DNA of 8,260 bases from Planctomycetaceae bacterium UBA4732 (GCA_002404095.1 DHJA01000149.1:380-8639), one strand, 5' to 3'; shown: positions 1 through 6,686, numbered from the stretch's first letter. Notes: generated by a model not told the origin, from the sequence alone. A program made the numbers and translations.

Positions 1-382
1 GCTTGCCCTTGGCGCCGGCCGCCAACAGGATCGCCGCCCCGCTGGCCGCCAGGCCGATGCAGTAGGTGGCGATGGGGCACTCCAGGAACTGCATCGTGTC
101 ATAGATCGCCAGCGTGGACGTCACCGAACCGCCGGGCGAATTGATGTAAAAGTGGATCTCCTGATTGCGATTCTCGTACTGGAGATAGAGCAATTGCTGG
201 ATCACGACGTTGGCGGTGATGTCGTTGATCTCCGGCGCGTAGAAGTTGCCGCCGGCGCAGCCGAAGAAGATGATGCGGTTTTCCAACAGAATGTCGTTGG
301 TCTGATACTGCCGCTGCCGCGAGTACTCACGGTAGCGTTGGTTGCGAACGCCGCCCGGTTGTCCGGGAGAAATATCAAGCAT
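1..382 (-). CDS. clpP: ATP-dependent Clp protease proteolytic subunit, N-terminal 127 residues (3' end outside window)
   Basis: This is the serine peptidase subunit of the cytoplasmic Clp protease, which forms barrel-shaped tetradecamers fed by ClpX or ClpA/C ATPases. Seen: the ClpP core motif YINSPGGSVTS (residues 79-89), then LAIYDTMQF (91-99) and CIGLAASGAAILLAAGAKGK (108-127). Ser114, in AAS, aligns with the catalytic nucleophile. The catalytic His and Asp would lie beyond the left edge. Two features differ from the E. coli type. The loop after the first strand (about residues 41-57, CAGGNFYAPEINDITAN) is roughly 8 residues longer, and the nucleophile is followed by GAA instead of MGA. 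The start ATG at 382-380 is supported by a strong Shine-Dalgarno 8 nt upstream. The gene begins 28 nt after the tig stop codon, so co-transcription is likely. The variation suggests one of several ClpP paralogues, but whether it is active cannot be judged from this fragment. Confidence 0.93.
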   Translation of the reverse strand, partial: MLDISPGQPGGVRNQRYREYSRQRQYQTNDILLENRIIFFGCAGGNFYAPEINDITANVVIQQLLYLQYENRNQEIHFYINSPGGSVTSTLAIYDTMQFLECPIATYCIGLAASGAAILLAAGAKGK

Positions 383-390
383 GAAAAAGA

Positions 391-397
391 CTCCTTT
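391..397 (-). promoter_or_regulatory. Shine-Dalgarno of clpP
   Basis: Read on the minus strand this is AAAGGAG, 8 nt before the ATG of clpP. It lies in the 28-nt tig-clpP gap. It fixes the clpP start and implies independent translation initiation, not translational coupling by overlap. Confidence 0.8.
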
Positions 398-410
398 AGG
401 GCAATTCCGA

Positions 411-1925
411 TCAACCGGCGGCCGGCGTCGGGGTTTCGGATTCGGGCGGCGCGACGGCCGGGTCGTGCATCTCGCCGGGCACAGTCTGGGCTTCCACGCT
501 GGACATGGCCGGCGAGTCTTCCTGCGTCAACGGCTGGTCCTCGTACTCGGCCGTATCCAAGATCAGATCGAGCGACTTGCGTTCGATCATCTCGGCGGCC
601 AAAGCGTCGATCACGTCTTCCTTTTCGAGCCGGGCGCGTACCTTGCGCGGCGATTCATCGCTCTGTTCGGCCAGCCGCTCGATCTCCTCGTTCAGGTCGT
701 CCTCGTTAATTTCGATCTTTTCGACTTCGGCGATCTTTTGCAGGACGAAATGTTCCTTGAGAGCCAACTCGGTGGACCGCAGCACGTCCTGTTGCAGCAG
801 GCGCTGCCGTTGGGCGATCTCCTCTTCGGAGATGCCGTCGGTGCGCATCTCCATTATACGCCGGGCCATCGCCGTGCGCGCCTGACGGATCAGCAGGTCT
901 TGCGGCAACTGCCACGCGGCGGCGGCGCCAATATGCGACATCACTTGCTCGCGGGCCGACTGCCGTTGCGTGTACTCCAACCGGCGCTGGAGGACGACGC
1001 GGACAAGTTCGTGCAGTTCGTCGGCCGCGTGAACGCCATATTGTTCGAGGAAAACCGGGGTCAGTTCGGGAAGGCGAAGCGTCTTGAGGTCTTTGATATC
1101 AAAGGTCGCCTTAACGGTCTTGCCGCGCAGATCGGCGTCGGAGGCAGCGGTAGAGAGAGTAACGTCCACGACGCGCGACTCGCCGGCCTTGGCGCCTTGC
1201 ACTTGTTCGCCGAAGCGCGAGGCGACGGCGTCCTTGAAGGCCAGCTTCTTGTCGATGCGGAACTGGGCCTCCTTGATGGTGCTAATCACGCGGTCGCCGT
1301 CGCGCGTGGTCACGTCGGCCGTGAGAATGTCGCCGATCTCGGCCTTGCCGTCTGGTTTGGGCACGACCTGGCCGTGCGGAGCGAGGAGCCGGCGTTCTTC
1401 CTGGGCGACCTCGTCGTCGGTGAAGGAATGGACGACGCGCTTGATCTTGAGACCCTTGTAGTTAGGCAGGTCGAATTGCGGACGGACTTCGACTTCAAAT
1501 TCGTACACCAGGGGTCCGTTACGGGGCATTTCGATGGCGGCCGGGTCGATGTTGGGATGGCTGAGCGGCGCGATGTCGTGGTCCTCGGCGAGCTGCTCCA
1601 GGCTGGCGAGAAGCACCTCGGTTTTAACCTGATCGCCGACCTCGCGCTGAAAGCGTTTTTCAACGATCTTGCGCGGCGCCTTGCCCGGTCGAAAGCCGGC
1701 CACGGCAGCGCCGCCGGTGAGTTCGCTGAACTTCTCGCCAAAGCGGGCGTCAATGTCCTGGCGCTCGACGGTGACTTTAATGTGCTTCTTGCATGGGCCG
1801 ACGTCCTTGATCTCGACGGCCTGGCGGAGTTTGGCCGGCTTATCATCCTCCGCGACGGCGACCGCCTCGGCGGCGGTGGTCTGAGGTTCGGTTCCGGCTT
1901 CATCGGGCCGTGTTTCGTCGGTCAT
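411..1925 (-). CDS. tig: Trigger factor, ribosome-associated chaperone (504 aa)
   Basis: Trigger factor docks at the ribosome exit tunnel and shields nascent chains. The ribosome-binding signature GFRPGKAPRKIV is at residues 77-88, inside an N-terminal domain spanning about 36-150. A PPIase-like FKBP region follows at about 196-282, then the helical substrate-cradle domain from about 285 to 460, including the usual LPEL hinge (285-288). At 504 residues it is longer than E. coli trigger factor (432). The excess is an acidic, Ala/Thr-rich leader of about 35 residues and an acidic Pro/Glu-rich tail (about 467-504), both probably disordered. The FKBP region lacks the IPGFE-type segment, reading AVASRFGEQV at 233-242, so isomerase activity is doubtful. 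The start at 1925 has a modest SD (AGGA at 1934-1931, 5 nt away). The stop is TGA at 413-411. The following clpP matches the widespread tig-clpP gene order. Confidence 0.95.
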   Translation of the reverse strand: MTDETRPDEAGTEPQTTAAEAVAVAEDDKPAKLRQAVEIKDVGPCKKHIKVTVERQDIDARFGEKFSELTGGAAVAGFRPGKAPRKIVEKRFQREVGDQVKTEVLLASLEQLAEDHDIAPLSHPNIDPAAIEMPRNGPLVYEFEVEVRPQFDLPNYKGLKIKRVVHSFTDDEVAQEERRLLAPHGQVVPKPDGKAEIGDILTADVTTRDGDRVISTIKEAQFRIDKKLAFKDAVASRFGEQVQGAKAGESRVVDVTLSTAASDADLRGKTVKATFDIKDLKTLRLPELTPVFLEQYGVHAADELHELVRVVLQRRLEYTQRQSAREQVMSHIGAAAAWQLPQDLLIRQARTAMARRIMEMRTDGISEEEIAQRQRLLQQDVLRSTELALKEHFVLQKIAEVEKIEINEDDLNEEIERLAEQSDESPRKVRARLEKEDVIDALAAEMIERKSLDLILDTAEYEDQPLTQEDSPAMSSVEAQTVPGEMHDPAVAPPESETPTPAAG

Positions 1926-1970
1926 AATCGTCCTGCCTTCTGGCCGTATCGCCGACGGCCAAGCGTTTCC

Positions 1971-1983
1971 AAGGAAGTAGTCC
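1971..1983. repeat. Copy 1 of an imperfect 13-nt direct repeat
   Basis: The sequence AAGGAAGTAGTCC matches 2068-2080 (AAGAAAGTAGTCC) at 12 of 13 positions. Both copies have GCGTT a few bases upstream and a GCGCC a few bases downstream. The copies are 97 bp apart in the tig/Nif3 divergent region, which suggests paired protein-binding sites. No regulator can be named. Confidence 0.5.
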
Positions 1984-2067
1984 GGCGCCCGGCCTCCAAC
2001 GACGGATCGGTGCGAGAGGCGTGCGTTCCCCGTTAGAGGAATCGTTGTATTCTAGGCGTCGGCGTTC

Positions 2068-2080
2068 AAGAAAGTAGTCC
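2068..2080. repeat. Copy 2 of an imperfect 13-nt direct repeat
   Basis: The sequence AAGAAAGTAGTCC is preceded by GCGTTC and followed by CCGCGCC. It is the partner of 1971-1983. It lies just upstream of the candidate rightward promoter and about 140 nt upstream of tig. Confidence 0.5.
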
Positions 2081-2094
2081 CCGCGCCGCACGGC

Positions 2095-2122
2095 TTGTCG
2101 CGGATCGCCGGGAGAATAGGAT
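2095..2122 (+). promoter_or_regulatory. Weak candidate sigma70-like promoter for the Nif3-like gene
   Basis: TTGTCG (2095-2100) and TAGGAT (2117-2122) are separated by 16 nt. Each hexamer matches the TTGACA/TATAAT consensus at 4 of 6 positions. The placement, 65 nt before the start codon, is reasonable. The match is weak enough to be chance, and planctomycete promoters are poorly characterised. Confidence 0.22.
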
Positions 2123-2172
2123 TAGCGCCCACCGTGTCATACCGCCGCACCATTGGCGACGGCGATGAATTC

Positions 2173-2179
2173 AAGAGGA
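2173..2179 (+). promoter_or_regulatory. Shine-Dalgarno deciding the Nif3-like start
   Basis: AAGAGGA lies 8 nt before the ATG at 2188. The SD overlaps another in-frame ATG at 2179, which therefore cannot be served by it. The same frame is open upstream to a TTG at 2095 but has no matching SD there. The ATG at 2188 also gives the usual family N-terminus (MLTVADVVQFLEKIAPP). Confidence 0.7.
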
Positions 2180-2187
2180 TGCCACAC

Positions 2188-3291
2188 ATGCTGACCGTTG
2201 CCGATGTCGTGCAGTTTCTGGAAAAGATTGCCCCACCGGCTCTGGCAGCCGAATGGGACAATGTCGGTTTGTTGCTCGGCGAAAGCACGGCTGAGGTACG
2301 TCGTATAATGACGTGCCTCACCGTGACGCCCGAAAGTGCGGCCGAGGCGGCCGCCGAGGGCGCACAGCTAGTGGTCACGCATCATCCCATCCTATTTCGA
2401 GCCGTGAAGAAGCTCACCGACGCCACGGCGGAAGGTCAAACGCTACTGACCTTGGCCCGCGCCGGCGTCGCCGTCTACAGTCCGCATACGGCGTTTGACG
2501 ACTCCGATGGAGGGATAAACGACCTTCTGGCGCGACGCCTTGGCTTGATCGACGTCGGCCCGCTGCGCCGGCGCGAAGCCTTCCGTTCCTGCAAAGTCGT
2601 CGTCTTCACGCCGGAAAATGACCTTGAACGAGTGTCCGAAGCGCTGTTCGCGGCCGGGGCCGGGCGGATCGGCCAGTATAGCGAGTGTAGTTATCGGCTT
2701 CTTGGGATGGGAACCTTCTTTGGCTCCGAAAACGCTAATCCTACCGTCGGTCAGAAGGGTCGGCGTGAGCAGATCGCCGAATGGCGGCTGGAAGCAGTTT
2801 GCTCCGAAAATGATGTGGACGCCGTCATGGCGGCGGTGCGCCGCGTTCATTCATACGAAGAGCCGGCCTTTGACGTTTACCCATTGCGGCCGTCGGCTTC
2901 GTCCCAGGGCGTCGGCCGCATCGGCGCACTGCCGGAAGCGCTTTCCCTTCGCTCCTTCACGGAGACGGTAAAGAAATCGCTCAACGCCGGCCCGGTACAG
3001 ATGGTCGGCGAAGCGGAACGCGAAGTGAACCGTGTGGCGATCTCATGTGGGGCTGGCGGCGAACTGCTTCCCGACGCCGTTCGCGCCAGCGCCGACGTGC
3101 TGCTGACCGGCGAGGCGCGCTTCCACGATTACCTTGCCGCGCAAGCCCAAGGGTTAGCCCTGGTGCTTCCGGGCCACTACGCCACGGAGCGCTGCGGCAT
3201 CGAGGATTTAGCGGATCGCCTCAAGGCGGAATGGCCAGACGCGACGGTCTGGGCGAGTGGTAGCGAGCGCGATCCGGCCGCATGGGTTTGA
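2188..3291 (+). CDS. Nif3-like (DUF34) dinuclear metal centre protein with central CutA/PII-like insert
   Basis: A 367-residue member of the Nif3/YbgI/YqfO family, toroidal hexameric proteins with a two-metal site. Their biochemical role is unsettled; a GTP cyclohydrolase I type 2 label is often transferred but poorly supported. The five expected metal ligands are visible: His65-His66 in THHPIL, Asp104 in HTAFD, and His330 and Glu334 in GHYATE. EWDNVGLLLG (22-31) is the family N-terminal signature, and HTAFDDSDGGIND (100-112) surrounds the third ligand. Residues about 134-232 form the extra domain seen in the Bacillus YqfO type, starting SCKVVVFTPENDLERV and ending HSYEEPAFDVYPL. The family core then resumes at GVGRIGALPE (241-250). 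All expected parts are present, so the gene looks intact. It is the first of four rightward genes, and the APC permease starts 53 nt after its stop. Function in this context is unknown. Confidence 0.93.
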   Translation: MLTVADVVQFLEKIAPPALAAEWDNVGLLLGESTAEVRRIMTCLTVTPESAAEAAAEGAQLVVTHHPILFRAVKKLTDATAEGQTLLTLARAGVAVYSPHTAFDDSDGGINDLLARRLGLIDVGPLRRREAFRSCKVVVFTPENDLERVSEALFAAGAGRIGQYSECSYRLLGMGTFFGSENANPTVGQKGRREQIAEWRLEAVCSENDVDAVMAAVRRVHSYEEPAFDVYPLRPSASSQGVGRIGALPEALSLRSFTETVKKSLNAGPVQMVGEAEREVNRVAISCGAGGELLPDAVRASADVLLTGEARFHDYLAAQAQGLALVLPGHYATERCGIEDLADRLKAEWPDATVWASGSERDPAAWV

Positions 3292-3293
3292 AA

Positions 3294-3333
3294 GAGGGCG
3301 CGCAACAGTTACCATACATCTCCGTTCGCCCTC
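3294..3333 (+). other. Stem-loop in the leader of the APC permease, abutting its Shine-Dalgarno
   Basis: GAGGGCG (3294-3300) is perfectly complementary to CGCCCTC (3327-3333). Inside, AAC (3304-3306) can pair with GTT (3324-3326) after a 3-nt bulge. The 3' arm ends directly before AAGGAG. No T tract follows, so an intrinsic terminator is unlikely. It may influence translation or mRNA processing between the Nif3-like gene and the permease. Confidence 0.4.
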
Positions 3334-3339
3334 AAGGAG
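3334..3339 (+). promoter_or_regulatory. Shine-Dalgarno of the APC permease
   Basis: AAGGAG lies 5 nt before the ATG at 3345. An out-of-frame ATG at 3341 is only 1 nt from the SD, too close to be used. An in-frame ATG at 3282, overlapping the Nif3-like gene, has no SD. The 13-nt block around this SD (3333-3345) recurs with one mismatch at 4877-4889 before the next gene. Confidence 0.75.
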
Positions 3340-3344
3340 CATGT

Positions 3345-4859
3345 ATGGCCGGTGCGTCGCCGTTTACGGAAAAGTCCGCGTCCGACGCCGGCCTGGACAC
3401 GGAGTTTACGCGCGGCCTCGGCCTGTTCGACGCCACGATGGTCGTCGTCGGCTCGATGATCGGTTCCGGCATTTTCATCGTGTCGGCGGACATGGCGCAG
3501 CGAATCGGCAGCCCCGGTTGGCTGCTCGTCGGCTGGCTGTTGACTGGCATTCTGACCGTGGCGGCCGCGCTGTCTTACGGCGAGTTGGCCGCCCTGATGC
3601 CAAAAGCCGGCGGCCAGTACGTCTACCTCCGCGAGGCGTTTTCGCCGTTATGCGGCTTCCTTTACGGTTGGACGCTTTTCCTCGTCATCCAGACGGGCAC
3701 CATTGCGGCGGTCGCCGTGGCCTTCGCCAAGTTCGCCGGCATACTTTGGCCGAGCATAGGCGAAAATGTCTATCTCTTAACGCCGCAACAGATCGCGCCA
3801 GGATATTACCTCTCCCTTTCCACCGCGCAACTGATCGCCATCCTGCTCATCGCCCTGCTCACCGGCACGAACTTGTTTGGCATCGAGTACGGCAAGATCG
3901 TGCAGAACCTCTTCACGGTGACGAAGACCGCCGCCCTGCTGGGGCTGATCGTGTTGGCCCTTTTCATCGGCTGGAACGCTGCCGCCGTCTCCGGCAACTT
4001 CGGGGACCTATGGAGTCCGCGTCCATCCAAAGCGGTGATCGGCGAGACGCTAGAGGGTCTGACCGCCGCGTCGGCCTTCGGCCTTTTCGTCGCCCTGTGT
4101 GTGACGCAAACCGGATCGCTATTCTCTTCGGATGCCTGGAACAACATCACTTTCACCGCCGGCGAAGTGCGCAATCCGCGCCGCAACCTGCCGCTCGCCC
4201 TTGGGTTGGGCACGGGCCTTGTCATCGGCCTCTACCTTCTCGCCAACATCGCTTACCTCGTGGTTTTGCCGTTGCCGGACATCCAGACGGCCGCGGAGGG
4301 ACGCGTGGCCACCGCGACATTGCAAAGGATATTCCCGCAAGTCGGCGCGGCGATCATGGCGGCGGCGATCATGATTTCCACATTCGGCTGTAACAACGGC
4401 CTCATTCTGGCCGGCGCTCGCGCCTACTACGCCATGGCGCGCGACGGCCTCTTTTTTCGTAAAGTTGGCGAGCTGAATCGCGCTAGAGTGCCCGGCTGGG
4501 GTCTAATCTTGCAGGGAGTATGGGCGGCACTTCTCGTTCTGCCGCGCACGGGAAGCGATCCGGCCAAACTCGGCAACCTCTACGGCGACCTGCTGGACTA
4601 CGTGATCGCGGCCGCTCTCTTGTTCTACATCTTTACTATCGCCGGCCTCTTCCGCCTGCGCTATACGCGACCGAATGCCGTGCGGCCGTATCGCGCCTTC
4701 GGCTATCCCGTCGTGCCGGCGCTGTACATTATCGGAGCGACCGTACTGGTCGTGGTGCTGCTGGTTTATCGGCCGATGACGACGTGGCCGGGGTTGGTGA
4801 TCGTGCTGCTGGGGGCGCCGATCTATTTCCTCTGGCGTTTCCGTCGGCGTTTTCCATAG
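3345..4859 (+). CDS. APC-superfamily amino acid permease
   Basis: A 504-residue inner-membrane secondary transporter of the amino acid-polyamine-organocation superfamily, close in pattern to the LAT/SLC7-like bacterial permeases. About 12 hydrophobic segments can be seen. The TM1 unwound substrate-binding motif GSMIGSGIF is at residues 36-44. LSYGELAALMPKAGGQYVYL (76-95) is the family TM2-TM3 signature. The segment SSDAWNNITF, followed by EVRNPRRNLP (274-283), corresponds to the end of TM6 and its cytoplasmic loop, where relatives read FDGWNN and E-x-KNP. TM8 carries GARAYYAMARDGLFF (357-371). Substrate cannot be assigned; a neutral amino acid is possible. The short C-terminus ends in basic RFRRRFP, consistent with a cytoplasmic end. 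The M50-like gene follows after 32 nt with its own SD, so these two are probably co-transcribed. No truncation is seen. Confidence 0.93.
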   Translation: MAGASPFTEKSASDAGLDTEFTRGLGLFDATMVVVGSMIGSGIFIVSADMAQRIGSPGWLLVGWLLTGILTVAAALSYGELAALMPKAGGQYVYLREAFSPLCGFLYGWTLFLVIQTGTIAAVAVAFAKFAGILWPSIGENVYLLTPQQIAPGYYLSLSTAQLIAILLIALLTGTNLFGIEYGKIVQNLFTVTKTAALLGLIVLALFIGWNAAAVSGNFGDLWSPRPSKAVIGETLEGLTAASAFGLFVALCVTQTGSLFSSDAWNNITFTAGEVRNPRRNLPLALGLGTGLVIGLYLLANIAYLVVLPLPDIQTAAEGRVATATLQRIFPQVGAAIMAAAIMISTFGCNNGLILAGARAYYAMARDGLFFRKVGELNRARVPGWGLILQGVWAALLVLPRTGSDPAKLGNLYGDLLDYVIAAALLFYIFTIAGLFRLRYTRPNAVRPYRAFGYPVVPALYIIGATVLVVVLLVYRPMTTWPGLVIVLLGAPIYFLWRFRRRFP

Positions 4860-4877
4860 GTCTACGACGCCGGCCAC

Positions 4878-4883
4878 AAGGAG
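4878..4883 (+). promoter_or_regulatory. Shine-Dalgarno of the M50-like gene
   Basis: AAGGAG lies 8 nt before the ATG at 4892 and sets the start, although the reading frame is open much further upstream through the permease gene. The surrounding 13 nt repeat the permease's SD block with one difference. Confidence 0.75.
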
Positions 4884-4891
4884 CCTGTACG

Positions 4892-6604
4892 ATGCCGTCC
4901 GTCGGAGGATACCTAGCGCTCCTGGTTCTGCTAACACTTGGAGCTTTTTACGCCTCGATATTCCTGCACGAACTGGGACACGCCGTCTGCGCCTTGCTGG
5001 GCGGCTCCCAAGTCACTTCGTTCGGTATGGGCACTTCGCGCCCCTTTGCCGTCGCCTCTTTCCACGGCGTGCGCGTCTACCTTTGCTCGCGGCGGCCGCT
5101 GCAAGGGATCGCTTTCTATATCAATCCTCAACTCCTCCCCTCGCGTCGCCAGCAGGTGTTTACGCTGGCCGGCGGGATTCTCGCGCACTTCCTGTTGGCC
5201 GCGTCGGCCTGGGCGCTACTACTGCTCTGGCCGGCTTGGGCGGTCGTGTGGGGCATTTTGGGCGGCATGAACTTATGGCTGGGCGTTGTCAACCTCATCC
5301 CCGCGCGCATCCGCCTCGGCTCTTACACCCTCCGCAGCGACGGCGCTTTGATCCTGACCGTCCTTCGGACCGGATCGCCGTCCTCCGATCCGACCCTACC
5401 CCTTTCTTCCTTGCAAGCGTTCCGCGAACTATGGCAAGCCACGGGCGACAGGCACATCCAGTACGCTCATCTGCTCGCCGCCGCCGAGTTCTGGATCAGC
5501 CTGGGCGACGCTGGGCGGGGCGGCGAACTGCTGGCCGAGGCACGCGCCTTACCCTTCGAGCCGCTCCCTGCTTGGCAGTCGTATGGGCTTCTCGTGGAAG
5601 CCGAGGGCGCTTTGGAGCGAGACGATATAGAGAGAACGGGCATCGCACTCGCGCAAGCGGAAGAGCAGTTCCGCCTGCTCGGCCATGAGGCGGGCCTGCT
5701 GCTGACAAGTAGGGTCGGCGCCGAACTGCTCCGAAAACGGGGTGAGGCCGCAGAGGCGTTGCGGACGCTGGAAGCGCTCACGGCGCATCCCCTAGTGCGA
5801 CGGCAGGCGTCGTTGCGTTCCCTGCTTCTCGCCCAGCGGGTCGTGTGCCATTGCGACCTCTCCAGCGGCGATCCGGAACCCCTGTTGGCCGAGTATGCGG
5901 CGCTTCCGAAGCTGTACCGCTCGCCCGTCGCGGATGTCGAAACGTTCCAATCGGCCGCCTGTTGGCGACTGCGTAATGGCGACGGCGTACGGGCGGCACA
6001 AGCCTACGCACGGGCGTTGACAGCAGTAAGCGATCTTGACGCGAAGATGACCGGGGACGACCAAGAGCGTTTCCGACTCGCCAAGGCGCCTCTGGCGGCC
6101 GAAGCCCAGCAGTGTTTGCGCGCTCTGGGACGCGCGGAAGAAGCGGCGCGGCTCGACTCCTTCTTCCCGTCACCCGAGGAACGCGTCCGACAGGCCCAGG
6201 AAGTACGCGGACGCCGTGACGCCCGCCGCGCGCGTTGGGGCGCGGCGCTGTTGTCGTTCAATTTCGCGGTCATTCTGCTCACGTTGGGAGGGGCGGGCGT
6301 CGAGGCGATTTTGTGGCCTGGCGCGCCGTCAGTATCCCCACGACATAAGGGCACGGAGCTGTTCGATCTGCTGCGTGAGTACTTCGGCTTTTCCACGTTG
6401 CTATTGCTGGTGCTGTTGACATTCTCCACCCTTTTCGGAGCGCTGATGGGTCTGGTGCTGGGCGGCCTTGGGCGGCTGGTGAAAGAGGTTAAGGGATTGG
6501 CCGGGATAGTCGTTCTCTTATGCGCGTGGACTCCCTGGGTGATGTGGCTGACGACCCTCGCCTTGGATTTTTCCCTGTGGGCGACTTGGCGGAGTGGACC
6601 ATAA
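4892..6604 (+). CDS. M50 (site-2 protease-like) membrane metallopeptidase with TPR-like middle and C-terminal membrane helices
   Basis: A 570-residue predicted integral membrane zinc peptidase. The first hydrophobic segment (about 6-25) leads straight into HELGH (26-30), the metal-binding and catalytic motif of M50 proteases. Two further segments (about 90-112 and 113-136) lead to NLIP (134-137) and SDG (149-151). Asp150 is the likely third zinc ligand, although the Asn-to-Asp spacing (16) is about twice that of the classic NxxPxxxxDG form. Residues about 170-445 are an Ala/Leu/Arg-rich helical region resembling degenerate TPRs, with helix pairs such as AEFWISLGDAGRGGELLAEA. Three more hydrophobic segments follow (about 449-473, 499-525, 535-560), separated by charged loops. 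M50 enzymes usually cleave transmembrane substrates such as anti-sigma factors. No substrate is encoded nearby. Zinc ligands are present, so activity is plausible, and the helical region may recruit a partner. Exact family assignment is uncertain. Confidence 0.8.
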   Translation: MPSVGGYLALLVLLTLGAFYASIFLHELGHAVCALLGGSQVTSFGMGTSRPFAVASFHGVRVYLCSRRPLQGIAFYINPQLLPSRRQQVFTLAGGILAHFLLAASAWALLLLWPAWAVVWGILGGMNLWLGVVNLIPARIRLGSYTLRSDGALILTVLRTGSPSSDPTLPLSSLQAFRELWQATGDRHIQYAHLLAAAEFWISLGDAGRGGELLAEARALPFEPLPAWQSYGLLVEAEGALERDDIERTGIALAQAEEQFRLLGHEAGLLLTSRVGAELLRKRGEAAEALRTLEALTAHPLVRRQASLRSLLLAQRVVCHCDLSSGDPEPLLAEYAALPKLYRSPVADVETFQSAACWRLRNGDGVRAAQAYARALTAVSDLDAKMTGDDQERFRLAKAPLAAEAQQCLRALGRAEEAARLDSFFPSPEERVRQAQEVRGRRDARRARWGAALLSFNFAVILLTLGGAGVEAILWPGAPSVSPRHKGTELFDLLREYFGFSTLLLLVLLTFSTLFGALMGLVLGGLGRLVKEVKGLAGIVVLLCAWTPWVMWLTTLALDFSLWATWRSGP

Positions 6605-6607
6605 GCA

Positions 6608-6635
6608 CGACCGCCGGCGCGAAGCGGCCGGGTCG
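6608..6635 (+). other. GC-rich hairpin just after the M50-like gene
   Basis: CGACC (6608-6612) pairs with GGTCG (6631-6635) and GCCG (6613-6616) with CGGC (6625-6628). This gives 9 pairs with a 2-nt bulge (6629-6630) and an 8-nt loop. It starts 4 nt after the stop codon. There is no following T run, so it is not a standard Rho-independent terminator. It could be a 3'-end stabiliser, a T-less terminator or a chance GC-rich fold. Confidence 0.35.
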
Positions 6636-6686
6636 GAACACCGGCGTTGCGATACCATAACCTGGGACCGAGTGTATCGTCCGGCC
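6626..6686 (+). other. Nested inverted repeats in the leader of the tandem binding-protein gene
   Basis: GGCCGG (6626-6631) is complementary to CCGGCC (6681-6686). Inside it, CGATAC (6650-6655) is complementary to GTATCG (6674-6679), an 18-nt spaced dyad. The outer 5' arm overlaps the 3' arm of the 6608-6635 hairpin, so the two folds exclude each other. The outer 3' arm ends 10 nt before the start codon, next to the weak SD. The inner dyad could instead be an operator on DNA. Confidence 0.3.

Larger units (their letters stand above)
1926..2187. promoter_or_regulatory. Divergent intergenic region between tig and the Nif3-like gene
   Basis: These 262 bases hold no convincing gene. They must carry the start signals of tig (leftward) and of the Nif3-like gene (rightward). 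I found no CIRCE heat-shock element (TTAGCACTC-N9-GAGTGCTAA). The region holds an imperfect 13-nt direct repeat and one weak sigma70-like promoter candidate, both listed separately. On the minus strand TAGAAT occurs about 125 nt before tig, without a well-spaced -35 box. Confidence 0.55.

Noticed and set aside
342..2036. A 564-residue open frame on the plus strand opposite trigger factor
   Set aside because: It is a low-complexity mirror of tig in a GC-rich genome. The minus strand encodes a clear trigger factor with its signature motif and operon partner.
2095..2187. Longer N-terminus for the Nif3-like protein from TTG 2095 or ATG 2179
   Set aside because: The good Shine-Dalgarno (2173-2179) serves only ATG 2188, and the family N-terminus begins there. 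The upstream residues do not resemble the family.
1926..2187. CIRCE heat-shock element upstream of tig
   Set aside because: No TTAGCACTC/GAGTGCTAA inverted repeat or close variant is present on either strand.
3282..3344. Longer N-terminus for the permease from the ATG overlapping the Nif3-like stop
   Set aside because: There is no Shine-Dalgarno before 3282, while AAGGAG is well placed for ATG 3345. The extra residues add no family feature.
3257..4393. A 378-residue open frame overlapping the permease in another frame
   Set aside because: It is Arg/His-rich and has no recognisable domain. The overlapping frame encodes a full APC permease.
4520..4891. Upstream extension of the M50-like frame through the end of the permease gene
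   Set aside because: It overlaps conserved permease sequence and reads as Arg-rich nonsense. The SD at 4878-4883 sets the start at 4892.
6650..6679. ModE operator upstream of the ModA-like gene
   Set aside because: The dyad CGATAC-N18-GTATCG has the wrong half-site orientation and lacks the AT-rich TATATA core of the ModE site.
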